A stretch of DNA of 64,000 nucleotides from Streptococcus mitis (GCA_001914195.1 MKYF01000007.1:8712-72711), one strand, 5' to 3'. Numbered from the stretch's first letter, positions 52,876 through 60,865 are shown. The notes: generated by a model from the letters alone, not told the origin. Translations and numbers: made by a program.

Positions 52876-52903
52876 CAGAGGTTGCAACCCAGCCTCTGTT
52901 TTT
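52876..52903 (+). terminator. Terminator-like hairpin between dnaK and dnaJ
   Basis: CAGAGG ... CCTCTG stem with TTTTT behind it, at about the middle of the 435-base gap. It may reduce dnaJ transcription relative to dnaK. Confidence 0.6.
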
Positions 52904-52904
52904 C

Positions 52905-53131
52905 GATAAAAAGGGACGGAACCTCATTTGTTTGGGTTTTGTCTCATCAATAAGAAAGAAAGGAATTGAACCCGACCTAAATCGAGGTTTGATTCAAAAT
53001 ATCAATAGAAAGGAACAAGGGTGTTCAGGGAATTGAACACGGGCTACGGACTGTGCCAAAAAGATAGTTTTTTCTAGGACGTAAGCGTCCGTTGTCAAAA
53101 CTCCTATTTTGGCTGTGTCCGTTTGACGCCC
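52905..53131 (+). ncRNA. Structured untranslated region upstream of dnaJ
   Basis: The gap holds no ORF with a ribosome-binding site. It includes hairpin GTGTTCA/TGAACAC (53031-53040 region) and a long compound hairpin (53041-53131): GGGC/GCCC, ACGGAC/GTCCGT, GCCAAAA/TTTTGGC, AGTTTT/AAAACT and GGACG-TAAG-CGTCC, nested in that order. Its foot lies 15 bases before the dnaJ start. Upstream, CATTAC/GTAATG and AGAAACT/AGTTTCT pairs are also visible. Possibly a control element; unidentified. Confidence 0.5.
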
Positions 53132-53146
53132 TTTGTATCTTGAATT

Positions 53147-54286
53147 ATGAACAATACTGAATTTTATGATCGTCTGGGGGTGTCAAAAAACGCTTCGGCA
53201 GATGAAATCAAAAAGGCTTATCGTAAGCTTTCGAAAAAATACCACCCAGATATCAACAAGGAGCCTGGTGCTGAGGAAAAGTACAAGGAAGTTCAGGAAG
53301 CCTATGAGACTTTAAGTGACGACCAAAAACGGGCTGCCTATGACCAATATGGTGCTGCGGGTGCCAATGGTGGATTTGGAGGCTTCGGTGGTGGAGCTGG
53401 CGGTTTCAACGGGGCAGGTGGCTTTGGTGGTTTTGAGGATATTTTCTCAAGTTTCTTCGGCGGAGGCGGTGCTTCACGCAATCCAAATGCTCCTCGTCAG
53501 GGGGATGACCTCCAATACCGTGTGAACTTGACCTTTGAAGAAGCTATTTTTGGAGCTGAAAAAGAGGTTAAATACAATCGTGAAGCAAGCTGTAGTACAT
53601 GTAATGGTTCTGGTGCTAAGCCAGGAACAAGTCCAGTCACTTGTGGACGCTGTCATGGCGCTGGTGTCATTAACGTTGATACACAAACTCCGCTTGGTAT
53701 GATGCGGCGCCAAGTAACCTGTGATGTCTGTCATGGTCGCGGAAAAGAAATCAAAGATCCATGTACAACTTGTCACGGAACAGGTCATGAAAAACAAGCC
53801 CATAGTGTACATGTAAAAATCCCTGCTGGTGTGGAAACAGGTCAACAAATTCGCCTAGCTGGTCAAGGTGAAGCAGGCTTTAACGGTGGACCTTATGGTG
53901 ACTTGTACGTAGTGGTTTCTGTGGAAGCTAGCGACAAGTTTGAACGTGAAGGAACCACTATCTTCTACAATCTCAACCTCAACTTTGTCCAAGCAGCTCT
54001 TGGTGATACAGTAGATATCCCAACTGTTCACGGTGATGTTGAATTGGTTATCCCAGAGGGTACTCAGACTGGTAAGAAATTCCGCCTACGTGGTAAGGGG
54101 GCACCAAGCCTTCGTGGTGGTGCAGTTGGGGATCAATACGTTACCGTTAATGTCGTAACACCGACAGGCTTGAACGACCGCCAAAAAGCAGCTTTGAAAG
54201 AATTCGCAGCTGCAGGCGATTTGAAAGTCAATCCAAAGAAAAAGGGCTTCTTTGACCATATTAAAGATGCCTTTGAAGGAGAATAA
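53147..54286 (+). CDS. dnaJ: Chaperone DnaJ (Hsp40)
   Basis: 379 residues. J domain with the HPD motif (KYHPDINKEPGAEEKYK), Gly/Phe-rich linker (70-110), four CxxCxGxG zinc-finger repeats (CSTCNGSGA, CGRCHGAG, CDVCHGRG, CTTCHGTG) and two C-terminal substrate domains. It delivers substrates to DnaK. The ATG has no Shine-Dalgarno sequence; TATCTT ends 5 bases before it, so either the structured upstream RNA or a leaderless start may be involved. Confidence 0.95.
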   Translation: MNNTEFYDRLGVSKNASADEIKKAYRKLSKKYHPDINKEPGAEEKYKEVQEAYETLSDDQKRAAYDQYGAAGANGGFGGFGGGAGGFNGAGGFGGFEDIFSSFFGGGGASRNPNAPRQGDDLQYRVNLTFEEAIFGAEKEVKYNREASCSTCNGSGAKPGTSPVTCGRCHGAGVINVDTQTPLGMMRRQVTCDVCHGRGKEIKDPCTTCHGTGHEKQAHSVHVKIPAGVETGQQIRLAGQGEAGFNGGPYGDLYVVVSVEASDKFEREGTTIFYNLNLNFVQAALGDTVDIPTVHGDVELVIPEGTQTGKKFRLRGKGAPSLRGGAVGDQYVTVNVVTPTGLNDRQKAALKEFAAAGDLKVNPKKKGFFDHIKDAFEGE

Positions 54287-54291
54287 AGCAA

Positions 54292-54318
54292 AAAGAGCCG
54301 AGTGGCTCTTTTTTGTTT
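54292..54318 (+). terminator. Terminator of dnaJ
   Basis: AAAAAGAGCC-GAGT-GGCTCTTTTTT. Confidence 0.9.
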
Positions 54319-54329
54319 ATAGATTTTTT

Positions 54330-54450
54330 AAAACTTTCCTTAAGTAATGACGGACGGTAGCGACCTTCTTCGAAATCCTATACCTAAACTTTGAACTTAG
54401 GTCTCAAAGTTTCAGGTGTTTTCATTACGGCGGAAAGTCTTCGATTTAGT
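54330..54450. other. Structured non-coding stretch after dnaJ
   Basis: No ORF. ACTTTGA/TCAAAGT around ACTTAGGTC (near 54385-54410) and TAATGA/TCATTA form nested hairpins just before a BOX element. It may be a small untranslated RNA or the remnant of a repeat. Nothing recognisable. Confidence 0.3.
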
Positions 54451-54466
54451 TATGAAACGGTGAATA

Positions 54467-54616
54467 ATACTCTTCAAAAATCTCTTCAAACCACGTCAGC
54501 GTCGGCTTGTCATATATATGTTACTGACTTTGTCAGTTCTATCCACAACCTCAAAATGGTGTTTTGAGCGGCCTGCGCCTAGCTTTCTAGTTTGCTCTTT
54601 GATTTTTATTGAGTAT
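54467..54616 (+). repeat. BOX element, A-B-C type
   Basis: About 150 bases: ATACTCTTCAAAAATC, CACGTCAGCGTCGGCTT, boxB with CTCAAAATGGTGTTTTGAG, boxC with GATTTTTATTGAGTAT. Confidence 0.9.
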
Positions 54617-54668
54617 GAGTTGCCTAATTTATGATGTATAGTTGATGGGATATAACTTGTTTACCTTT

Positions 54669-54692
54669 TAAAAAAGAGCCGTTGGGCTCTTT
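54669..54692 (-). terminator. Terminator of the HIT transcript
   Basis: AAAAGAGCC-GTTG-GGCTCTTTTA. Minus-strand reading gives the stem followed by TTTTTTAAAA, directly after the downstream gene. Confidence 0.75.
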
Positions 54693-54979
54693 TACTTATC
54701 TTCGATTTCCTGTGTTTCTTTGATAACAGCTAGTCTAGTCTGGATGTCCTTTTCCAAGACCTTAAACTTGTAAATCAGGTCTTCTTGATATTCCTTGATG
54801 AGTTCTTTTTGCTGGTCGATGATTTGCAGGCTGTTTTGGATAATATCTACATCATCCTTGATAGCTTGAACGCGGTCAGTGGTATTCAAGACTTCATCTG
54901 TGATGACTTGGCGATTTTTTGTGACCAGATAACTTCCGGCTACAGCTCCTGCAAATAGCAGTAGATTGGATAATTTCAT
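54692..54979 (-). CDS. Small membrane-anchored coiled-coil protein, hypothetical
   Basis: 95 residues: one N-terminal hydrophobic segment (MKLSNLLLFAGAVAGSYLV) followed by a long charged helix with coiled-coil character (RVQAIKDDVDIIQNSLQIIDQQKELIKEYQEDLIYKFKVLEKDIQTRL). It resembles small YtxH-like proteins but I make no family call. It follows the HIT gene by 9 bases and is probably co-transcribed. Confidence 0.75.
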   Translation of the reverse strand: MKLSNLLLFAGAVAGSYLVTKNRQVITDEVLNTTDRVQAIKDDVDIIQNSLQIIDQQKELIKEYQEDLIYKFKVLEKDIQTRLAVIKETQEIEDK

Positions 54980-54988
54980 GGCAACTCC

Positions 54989-55399
54989 TTAGGTATTTTT
55001 GATGGTTTCAGCGACTTGAGCAAGTTTGTCAAAGTCTGGTTCGTGGGCGATAAAATCAATCTTGAGGTCATCGTCCGCACTGTAGCGAGGTACGAGGTGA
55101 ACGTGGGTATGAAAGACTGTTTGCCCTGCGATTTCTTCACAGTTGGCAATGATATTCATGCCAGCAGCCTTGGTAGCTTTCATGACTTTTTGAGCCACTT
55201 TTGGCACTTGGGCAAAGAGTTGGCTGGCGCTAGTAGCGTCCATTTCCAAAAGATTACGATAGTGTTCTTTTGGCACGACCAAGGTGTGTCCTGGTGTCAC
55301 TTGAGAGATATCAAGAAAGGCAAGAACCTGCTCATCTTCATATACTTTTGAAGCAGGAATTTCCCCTGCGATGATTTTACAAAAAATGCAATCCGACAT
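54989..55399 (-). CDS. hit: HIT family protein
   Basis: 136 residues of histidine-triad nucleotide hydrolase fold: SDCIFCKIIAGEIPASKVYEDE at the N-terminus and the triad in HTHVHLVPRY. Members hydrolyse AMP-lysine or dinucleotide polyphosphates. Transcribed divergently from ecsA, with the two promoters nearly overlapping. Confidence 0.93.
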   Translation of the reverse strand: MSDCIFCKIIAGEIPASKVYEDEQVLAFLDISQVTPGHTLVVPKEHYRNLLEMDATSASQLFAQVPKVAQKVMKATKAAGMNIIANCEEIAGQTVFHTHVHLVPRYSADDDLKIDFIAHEPDFDKLAQVAETIKNT

Positions 55400-55427
55400 A
55401 AAATCTACCTCTACTGTATTGAATTTT

Positions 55428-55452
55428 GATATAATATAGCTACATTATACCA
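55428..55452. promoter_or_regulatory. Face-to-face extended -10 promoters of hit and ecsA
   Basis: Plus strand TGA-TATAAT (55428-55435) points to ecsA. Minus strand TGG-TATAAT (55452-55444) points to hit. The two -10 elements are 8 bases apart, so polymerases would compete. Confidence 0.65.
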
Positions 55453-55466
55453 GATTTGGAGAAAAT

Positions 55467-56198
55467 ATGTTAGAAATTAAAAACCTGACAGGTGGTTATG
55501 TTCATGTCCCTGTCTTGAAAGATGTGTCTTTTACCGTTGAAAGTGGACAGTTGGTCGGTTTGATTGGTCTCAATGGTGCTGGGAAATCAACGACTATTAA
55601 TGAGATTATCGGTCTGTTGACACCTTATAGTGGCTCCATCAATATCAATGGCTTGACCCTGCAAGAAGATGCGACTAGCTACCGTAAGCAAATTGGCTAC
55701 ATTCCCGAGACACCTAGCTTGTATGAGGAATTGACCCTCAGAGAGCATATCGAAACGGTTGCCATGGCTTATGGTATTGAGCAAAAAGTGGCTTTTGATC
55801 GAGTAGAACCTTTGTTAAAAATGTTCCGTCTGGACCAGAAATTGGACTGGTTCCCTGTTCATTTTTCAAAAGGGATGAAGCAGAAGGTCATGATTATCTG
55901 TGCTTTTGTGGTGGATCCGAGTCTCTTTATCGTGGATGAGCCTTTCCTTGGTCTTGATCCGCTAGCTATTGCGGACTTGATTCAGCTTTTGGAAGTGGAA
56001 AAGCAAAAAGGCAAGTCCATTCTCATGAGTACTCACGTGCTGGATTCGGCTGAGAAGATGTGTGATGCCTTTGTCATTCTTCACAAGGGAGAGGTGCGTG
56101 CCAAGGGGAATCTCCTGCAACTGCGCGAAGCCTTTGATATGCCTGAGGCTAGTTTGAATGATATTTACTTGGCTCTGACCAAAGAGGAGGAGCTATGA
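55467..56198 (+). CDS. ecsA: ABC transporter ATPase, EcsA family
   Basis: 243 residues. Walker A GLNGAGKST, signature FSKGMKQKV (first Gly of LSGG lost), Walker B LFIVDEPFLGLDP and switch STHVLDSAEKM. In Bacillus, Ecs affects secretion, competence and intramembrane proteolysis by RasP; the transported molecule is unknown. It overlaps ecsB by 4 bases. Confidence 0.88.
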   Translation: MLEIKNLTGGYVHVPVLKDVSFTVESGQLVGLIGLNGAGKSTTINEIIGLLTPYSGSININGLTLQEDATSYRKQIGYIPETPSLYEELTLREHIETVAMAYGIEQKVAFDRVEPLLKMFRLDQKLDWFPVHFSKGMKQKVMIICAFVVDPSLFIVDEPFLGLDPLAIADLIQLLEVEKQKGKSILMSTHVLDSAEKMCDAFVILHKGEVRAKGNLLQLREAFDMPEASLNDIYLALTKEEEL

Positions 56199-57244
56199 AA
56201 GACTTGTTTTTAAAGAGAAAGCAGGCTTTTCGTAAGGAGTGTCTTGGTTATCTGCGCTATGTTCTCAATGACCACTTTGTCTTGTTCCTGCTTGTTCTGC
56301 TGGGATTTCTAGCCTACCAGTACAGTCAACTCTTGCAAGATTTTCCTGAAAATCATTGGCCTATCCTTTTATTTGTAGGAATTACGTCTGTTTTACTTTT
56401 GCTTTGGGGAGGAATTGCTACCTATATGGAGGCTCCAGACAAGCTCTTTCTCTTAGTCGGAGAAGAGGAAATCAAACTCCATCTCAAGCGTCAAACTGGC
56501 ATTTCCCTAGTCTTTTGGCTCTTTATACAGACCCTTTTCTTGCTGTTATTTGCGCCCTTATTTTTAGCCATGGGTTATGGCTTGCCTGTTTTTCTGGTCT
56601 ATGTGCTTTTATTGGGAGTAGGAAAATATTTCCTCTTTCGTCAAAAGGCCAGTAAATTTTTCACTGAAACTGGACTGGACTGGGATTATGTCATTTCCCA
56701 AGAAAGCAAGCGCAAGCAAGTCTTGCTTCGTTTCTTTGCCCTCTTTACGCAGGTCAAGGGAATTTCAAACAGCGTCAAGCGTCGTGCCTATCTGGACTTT
56801 ATCCTAAAGGCTGTTCAGAAGGCGCCTGGGAAGATTTGGCAAAATCTCTATCTGCGTTCTTATTTGCGAAATGGAGATCTCTTTGCCCTCAGTCTTCGTC
56901 TTCTCTTGCTTTCTTTGCTGGCGCAGGTCTTTATCGAGCAAGCTTGGATTGCTACAGCAGTGGTAGTACTGTTTAACTACCTCTTGCTCTTCCAGTTGCT
57001 GGCCCTCTATCATGCCTTTGACTACCAGTATTTGACTCAACTCTTTCCACTGGACAAGGGGCAAAAGGAAAAAGGCTTGCAGGCGGTAGTCCGAGGATTG
57101 ACCAGTTTGGTCTTAGTAGTGGAATTAGTTGTTGGGTTGATTACCTTCCAAGAAAAACTAGCCCTTCTAGCCTTGCTGGGTGCAGGTTTGGTTTTACTAG
57201 TCTTGTACTTACCTTATCAAGTAAAACGTCAGATGCTGGATTAA
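56195..57244 (+). CDS. ecsB: ABC transporter permease, EcsB family
   Basis: 349 residues with about eight membrane segments in two clusters, separated by a charged region (QESKRKQVLLRFFALFTQVKGISNSVKRRAYLDF). EcsB membership is based on partner, length and the N-terminal LFLKRKQAFRKECLGYLRYVLNDHFVL. Coupled to ecsA by an ATGA overlap. A terminator follows. Confidence 0.85.
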   Translation: MKDLFLKRKQAFRKECLGYLRYVLNDHFVLFLLVLLGFLAYQYSQLLQDFPENHWPILLFVGITSVLLLLWGGIATYMEAPDKLFLLVGEEEIKLHLKRQTGISLVFWLFIQTLFLLLFAPLFLAMGYGLPVFLVYVLLLGVGKYFLFRQKASKFFTETGLDWDYVISQESKRKQVLLRFFALFTQVKGISNSVKRRAYLDFILKAVQKAPGKIWQNLYLRSYLRNGDLFALSLRLLLLSLLAQVFIEQAWIATAVVVLFNYLLLFQLLALYHAFDYQYLTQLFPLDKGQKEKGLQAVVRGLTSLVLVVELVVGLITFQEKLALLALLGAGLVLLVLYLPYQVKRQMLD

Positions 57245-57267
57245 TCTTGCCTATATGACACTAAAAA

Positions 57268-57300
57268 AGAAGTTGAGTTCAGTTTGTCTCAGCTTCTTTT
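57268..57300 (+). terminator. Terminator of ecsAB
   Basis: AAGAAGTTGAG ... CTCAGCTTCTTTTATTTT; it may also serve blpT from the other side. Confidence 0.85.
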
Positions 57301-57305
57301 ATTTT

Positions 57306-57635
57306 CTACAGGATAATGGTTGGTCCGTAGAGACTCAACTTGGTCTTGACTTGGTCAAAGTGGAAGCGGTCATAGGCCCGCCAAGCGGCGCGAGTTGGAG
57401 CATCTGGATTGAGGGCGCTGAGTCCCATGAGAAGACTGGAAGTCTGGTAGAATTTTTCCAGTTCAATCAAGACTCGATTATCCACTGTCTCAGCCTTGGC
57501 TAGAAAACAAAGAATAGAGTCTAATTGCTCCTGAAAGCGGACGTCGTCAGCGCTTGCCTGTTTGCATGCTTGGTAGGTTTTGTTTAAGTCAGTAATCAAG
57601 GTTTGAGCTCTTTTGATAGGGTCTGTATCTGTCAT
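57306..57635 (-). CDS. blpT: BlpT protein
   Basis: 109 residues, soluble and mostly helical (MTDTDPIKRAQTLITDLNKTYQAC ... VLIELEKFYQTSSLLMGLSALNPDAPTRAAWRAYDRFHFD). It matches the pneumococcal BlpT that marks the left end of the blp locus, on the opposite strand to blpRH. Function unknown. Its promoter carries a BlpR-type box with the same spacing as the immunity-region promoters, so it belongs to the BlpR regulon. Confidence 0.85.
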   Translation of the reverse strand: MTDTDPIKRAQTLITDLNKTYQACKQASADDVRFQEQLDSILCFLAKAETVDNRVLIELEKFYQTSSLLMGLSALNPDAPTRAAWRAYDRFHFDQVKTKLSLYGPTIIL

Positions 57636-57697
57636 GAGAATTCCTCCTCTAATCTGGGTGCTAGTCTTGTTTCTAGCAACTGTGTTTTGATACTGTC

Positions 57698-57764
57698 AGT
57701 CTATCACTTTTATCTCCTTTTCAACCATAAAATCTTTAATTGTCCTTGAAATTTCCTGAATGGT
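57698..57764 (-). promoter_or_regulatory. BlpR-type box and promoter of blpT
   Basis: Minus strand: ACCATTCAGG (57764-57755), 11 bases, ACAATTAAAG (57743-57734), then exactly 30 bases to TAGACT (57703-57698) as the -10. Repeats are 21 bp apart, the spacing for a LytTR dimer. Confidence 0.75.
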
Positions 57765-57930
57765 ACTGTTAAGATTTTATGATAAAATAGTGGTAAGATT
57801 ATCATGCTTATTTGAGGAACAAGCTACCCTTCAGGAGCATTAAAGGCCTGTTTAGGATTTGGTTGGCTTGTATCATAGTATTTTTGCTATTCTCTTTTTA
57901 GGAAGAAATCGAAACAAGGAGAGTAAGAAG

Positions 57931-58668
57931 ATGAGAATATTTGTTTTAGAAGATGATTTTTCCCAACAGACTAGGATTGAAACGACCATTGAGAAACTCT
58001 TGAAAGAACATCACATCACTCCCAGCTCTTTTGAAGTTTTTGGCAAACCAGAGCAACTGCTGGCTGAAGTGCATGAGAAGGGGGCCCATCATCTATTCTT
58101 TTTGGATATTGAGATTCGAAATGAGGAGATGAAGGGTCTGGAAGTGGCTAGAAAGATTCGGGATAGGGATCCTTATGCTCTCATCGTCTTTGTGACGACT
58201 CACTCGGAGTTTATGCCCCTGTCCTTTCGCTACCAGGTGTCAGCTTTGGACTACATTGATAAGGCCCTTTCGGCAGAGGAGTTTGAATCTCGGATCGAGA
58301 CAGCCCTCCTCTATGCCAATAGTCAGGATAGTAAAAGTCTGGCGGAAGATTGCTTTTACTTTAAATCAAAATTTGCTCAATTCCAGTATCCTTTTAAAGA
58401 GGTCTACTATCTCGAAACATCGCCCAGAGCCCATCGTGTTATTCTCTATACCAAGACAGACAGGTTGGAATTTACAGCGAGTTTAGAGGAGGTTTTCAAG
58501 CAGGAGCCCCGTCTCTTGCAGTGCCATCGCTCTTTTCTCATTAATCCTGCCAATGTAGTTCGTTTGGATAAGAAAGAGAAACTCCTTTTCTTTCCCAATG
58601 GAGGAAGCTGTATGATTGCGCGTTATAAGGTCAGAGAAGTGTCTGAGGCCATCAATAACTTACATTGA
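57931..58668 (+). CDS. blpR: LytTR response regulator BlpR
   Basis: 245 residues from ATG 57931 (ACAAGGAGAGTAAG upstream). The receiver domain has the phospho-acceptor Asp59 in HHLFFLDIEIRN. The LytTR DNA-binding domain (about 140-245) includes VYYLETSPRAHRVILYTKTDRLEF and CHRSFLINPANVVRLDK. It activates bacteriocin promoters when the kinase BlpH senses pheromone BlpC. A TGA-TAAAAT -10 lies near 57780. blpS, which precedes blpR in pneumococcus, is not seen here. Confidence 0.92.
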   Translation: MRIFVLEDDFSQQTRIETTIEKLLKEHHITPSSFEVFGKPEQLLAEVHEKGAHHLFFLDIEIRNEEMKGLEVARKIRDRDPYALIVFVTTHSEFMPLSFRYQVSALDYIDKALSAEEFESRIETALLYANSQDSKSLAEDCFYFKSKFAQFQYPFKEVYYLETSPRAHRVILYTKTDRLEFTASLEEVFKQEPRLLQCHRSFLINPANVVRLDKKEKLLFFPNGGSCMIARYKVREVSEAINNLH

Positions 58669-58681
58669 GTGAGGTGCTGGA

Positions 58682-60031
58682 ATGGAATTAGTTTGGAAGA
58701 TAGTATATGTGTTTTTGATATCTGGATTGGAATTGTTTATATTTTTTAAGGTGGATGGAATTGTTCTAACTCTGGAGAGAGTTTTTAAGTCCTTTCTTTT
58801 TAAGCTACTTTTAGCAGTTGTTTTTGTAACGATTAGCTATATAGTAGGAAATACTTACCTAACTTATTTTATGGAACCCTTGTACGGCATTGGTTTATCT
58901 TTCTTATTGTTAAGAGGGCTTCCTAAAAAACTACTCTTCTTTTATGGTCTCTTCCCAATGATGTTGGTGAATCTTTTTTTCAGGGTAGTCTCCTATTTTG
59001 TGATTCCATTTTTGGGGCAAGGGCATGTGTATGATGACCGCTCTTTTATTTGGTTATGTATAAAAATTTTCATTTGCTTTATTTCTCTAGCCTTTTTGAA
59101 ATGGTTAGACTATGATTTTACTAGTTTGAGAAGGGAGACTCTCGATAAAGGTTTTCAAAAGTCCCTGACTACGATTAACTGGATAATGGGGGCTTACTAT
59201 CTAGTGATGCAAAGTCTGTCTTTCTTTGAATATGAACAAGGTATTCAATCAACGACTGTTCGCCATCTCATCCTAGTCTTTTACCTACTCTTTTTTATGG
59301 GTATTATCAAGAAGCTAGATACCTATTTGAAGGACAAACTCCATGAGAGATTGGACCAAGAACAGGCCTTGCGCTACAGAGATATGGAACGCTATAGTCG
59401 GCATATAGAGGAACTTTACAAGGAAGTCCGGAGTTTTCGCCATGACTACACTAACCTCTTAACCAGCTTACGTCTGGGCATTGAAGAGGAGGATATGGAG
59501 CAGATAAAAGAGGTCTACGACTCGGTCTTAAAGGATTCTAGTCAGAAATTGCAGGACAACAAATATGACCTTGGCAGATTGGTAAATATTCGGGACCGTG
59601 CCCTCAAAAGTCTTCTAGCAGGGAAATTTCTAAAAGCTAGAGATAAGAAGATTGTCTTTAATGTCGAAGTTCCTGAGGAGATTCAGGTCGAGGGGATGAG
59701 TCTACTTGATTTTCTAACCATTGTGTCCATTCTTTGTGACAATGCTATTGAAGCCAGTGCAGAGGCCAGTCAACCTCATGTTTCAATCGCCTTTTTAAAA
59801 AATGGAGCACAGGAGACCTTTATCATTGAAAATTCCATCAAAGAAGAGGGCATAGATATTTCTGAGATTTTCTCCTTTGGAGCCAGTTCTAAAGGGGAAG
59901 AGAGAGGAGTTGGTCTCTATACTGTTATGAAAATTGTGGAAAGCCATCCTAATACCAGTCTAAATACCACCTGTCAAAATCAAGTCTTTCGTCAGGTTTT
60001 AACAGTTCACTCGATGTCAGTTGATGATTAG
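58682..60031 (+). CDS. blpH: Sensor histidine kinase BlpH (HPK10 family)
   Basis: 449 residues with about six to seven N-terminal membrane segments (1-215), which would receive the peptide pheromone, then a coiled linker. His254 in FRHDYTNLL is the phosphorylation site; the N box is CDNAIEAS and the G box ERGVGLYT. All needed residues are present, so the kinase should be active. It follows blpR by 13 bases. The usual partner blpC (pheromone precursor) is not downstream. Confidence 0.9.
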   Translation: MELVWKIVYVFLISGLELFIFFKVDGIVLTLERVFKSFLFKLLLAVVFVTISYIVGNTYLTYFMEPLYGIGLSFLLLRGLPKKLLFFYGLFPMMLVNLFFRVVSYFVIPFLGQGHVYDDRSFIWLCIKIFICFISLAFLKWLDYDFTSLRRETLDKGFQKSLTTINWIMGAYYLVMQSLSFFEYEQGIQSTTVRHLILVFYLLFFMGIIKKLDTYLKDKLHERLDQEQALRYRDMERYSRHIEELYKEVRSFRHDYTNLLTSLRLGIEEEDMEQIKEVYDSVLKDSSQKLQDNKYDLGRLVNIRDRALKSLLAGKFLKARDKKIVFNVEVPEEIQVEGMSLLDFLTIVSILCDNAIEASAEASQPHVSIAFLKNGAQETFIIENSIKEEGIDISEIFSFGASSKGEERGVGLYTVMKIVESHPNTSLNTTCQNQVFRQVLTVHSMSVDD

Positions 60032-60099
60032 AAGATCTGTGGAAAGAAGTACCGCCTGTAGTCATCAATTAAAATGCCATAGTATATGAGGTACCCTAT

Positions 60100-60456
60100 A
60101 TGAATAAGAAATCCTTTTTTATCATCTGTTCTACGTTGATTATAGCATCGAATCTTCTCATGATTTCCGTGGTGAATAAGGGAGAAGGAACAGGGAGCAA
60201 CCTGTTTGTGATTGCTATAGCCTGTGTTATGTTACCAGTCTTTTTATATGCAGTTGAAAACCAACTGACTTCATTGATAAGAGTAGAATCAATACTCCTG
60301 ATTCAGTTGGCAGTTATATCTCTACTCCGTCTTGTCAACAGAATAGGGAGTACGCCTGAAATTCTCAACATTATCATTACCCTTATCGCTTTGGCAAGTG
60401 GAACAGCTGCTATCCTTGTTGCGATCATGAGAATATATGAGAACATACGGAAGTGA
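60100..60456 (+). CDS. Hypothetical four-helix membrane protein downstream of blpH
   Basis: 118 residues with four hydrophobic segments (KSFFIICSTLIIASNLLMISVV; LFVIAIACVMLPVFLYAVE; ILLIQLAVISLLRLV; ILNIIITLIALASGTAAILVAIM). ATGAGGTA acts as a weak ribosome-binding site. It occupies the position where blpC/blpB/blpA stand in pneumococcus. It is not a pheromone or exporter. It may be an immunity protein. Followed by a terminator. Confidence 0.65.
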   Translation: MNKKSFFIICSTLIIASNLLMISVVNKGEGTGSNLFVIAIACVMLPVFLYAVENQLTSLIRVESILLIQLAVISLLRLVNRIGSTPEILNIIITLIALASGTAAILVAIMRIYENIRK

Positions 60457-60505
60457 GGGTGAGTAGTTTTCTATTTTGTATTTTCACATTGTCAAGTTCC
60501 CCAGG

Positions 60506-60538
60506 GCAAGTATGTTTTTCATGCTTGCTTTTTTTATT
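60506..60538 (+). terminator. Terminator before the first immunity-region promoter
   Basis: GCAAGTATG-TTTTT-CATGCTTGC then TTTTTTTATTTT. Repeated almost unchanged at 60996. Confidence 0.85.
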
Positions 60539-60542
60539 TTTA

Positions 60543-60609
60543 ACAATTCAAGATGTTTTGATGACCGTTTGTGATTTGGATGGAAAATTTTAAAAAATAG
60601 TAGTATACT
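60543..60609 (+). promoter_or_regulatory. BlpR-type box and promoter 1
   Basis: ACAATTCAAG (60543-60552), 11 bases, ACCGTTTGTG (60564-60573), then 30 bases to TATACT (60604-60609). Same geometry as blpT and promoter 2. Confidence 0.8.
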
Positions 60610-60657
60610 AGCCTTATTAAGGTTGTAATAGGACGAAAGTAAAAAGAGGTATTCCTC

Positions 60658-60735
60658 GTGAATGCAAAAACAACGTTACAATTGGCTATTATGGTTGCTT
60701 AAAGGCTTGAGCTTGTATGTAGAGGAGCTGTACTT
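60658..60735 (+). pseudogene. Probable decayed double-glycine bacteriocin leader
   Basis: After AAAAGAGGTATTCCTC a frame starts with GTG and reads VNAKTTLQLAIMVA, then a stop, then degenerate sequence including CTTGTATGTAGAGGAG. Blp bacteriocin leaders typically read like MNTKTMSQFEIMDTEMLACVEGG; the codons align closely (NxKTxxQ-xIM, then TAA in place of GAA, then CTT, TGT, GTA, GAGG-like). No mature peptide follows. It looks like a dead bacteriocin gene still behind an intact BlpR-type promoter. The comparison is from memory. Confidence 0.5.
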
Positions 60736-60745
60736 GGAGGTAATT

Positions 60746-60865
60746 ATGGATTTCAAAAGTTTTCTTATTGTTTTTGTTGTTGGTATGTTTGTTTCTTTTA
60801 TTACTTCTTTAATTAGGGAAAAATTTTTAAAATCTCCAAAGAAGAATAAAGATAGATCTAATTAG
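60746..60865 (+). CDS. 39-residue single-span membrane peptide
   Basis: ATG 60746 follows TTGGAGGTAAT; it reads MDFKSFLIVFVVGMFVSFITSLIREKFLKSPKKNKDRSN, one membrane helix and a basic tail (written in parts: helix 1-23, tail 24-39). It is probably an immunity or accessory peptide left after the bacteriocin gene decayed. An in-frame start at 60662 overlaps the leader relic and has no own ribosome-binding site. The 290 bases that follow hold only a terminator and promoter 2. Confidence 0.55.
   Translation: MDFKSFLIVFVVGMFVSFITSLIREKFLKSPKKNKDRSN

Noticed and set aside
60100..60456. The ORF after blpH as blpC or an exporter gene
   Set aside because: It encodes a four-helix membrane protein of 118 residues with no double-glycine motif and no ABC or HlyD features.
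60662..60865. A 67-residue protein covering the leader relic and the 39-residue peptide
   Set aside because: The ATG at 60662 lacks its own ribosome-binding site at proper distance, while TTGGAGG immediately precedes ATG 60746.
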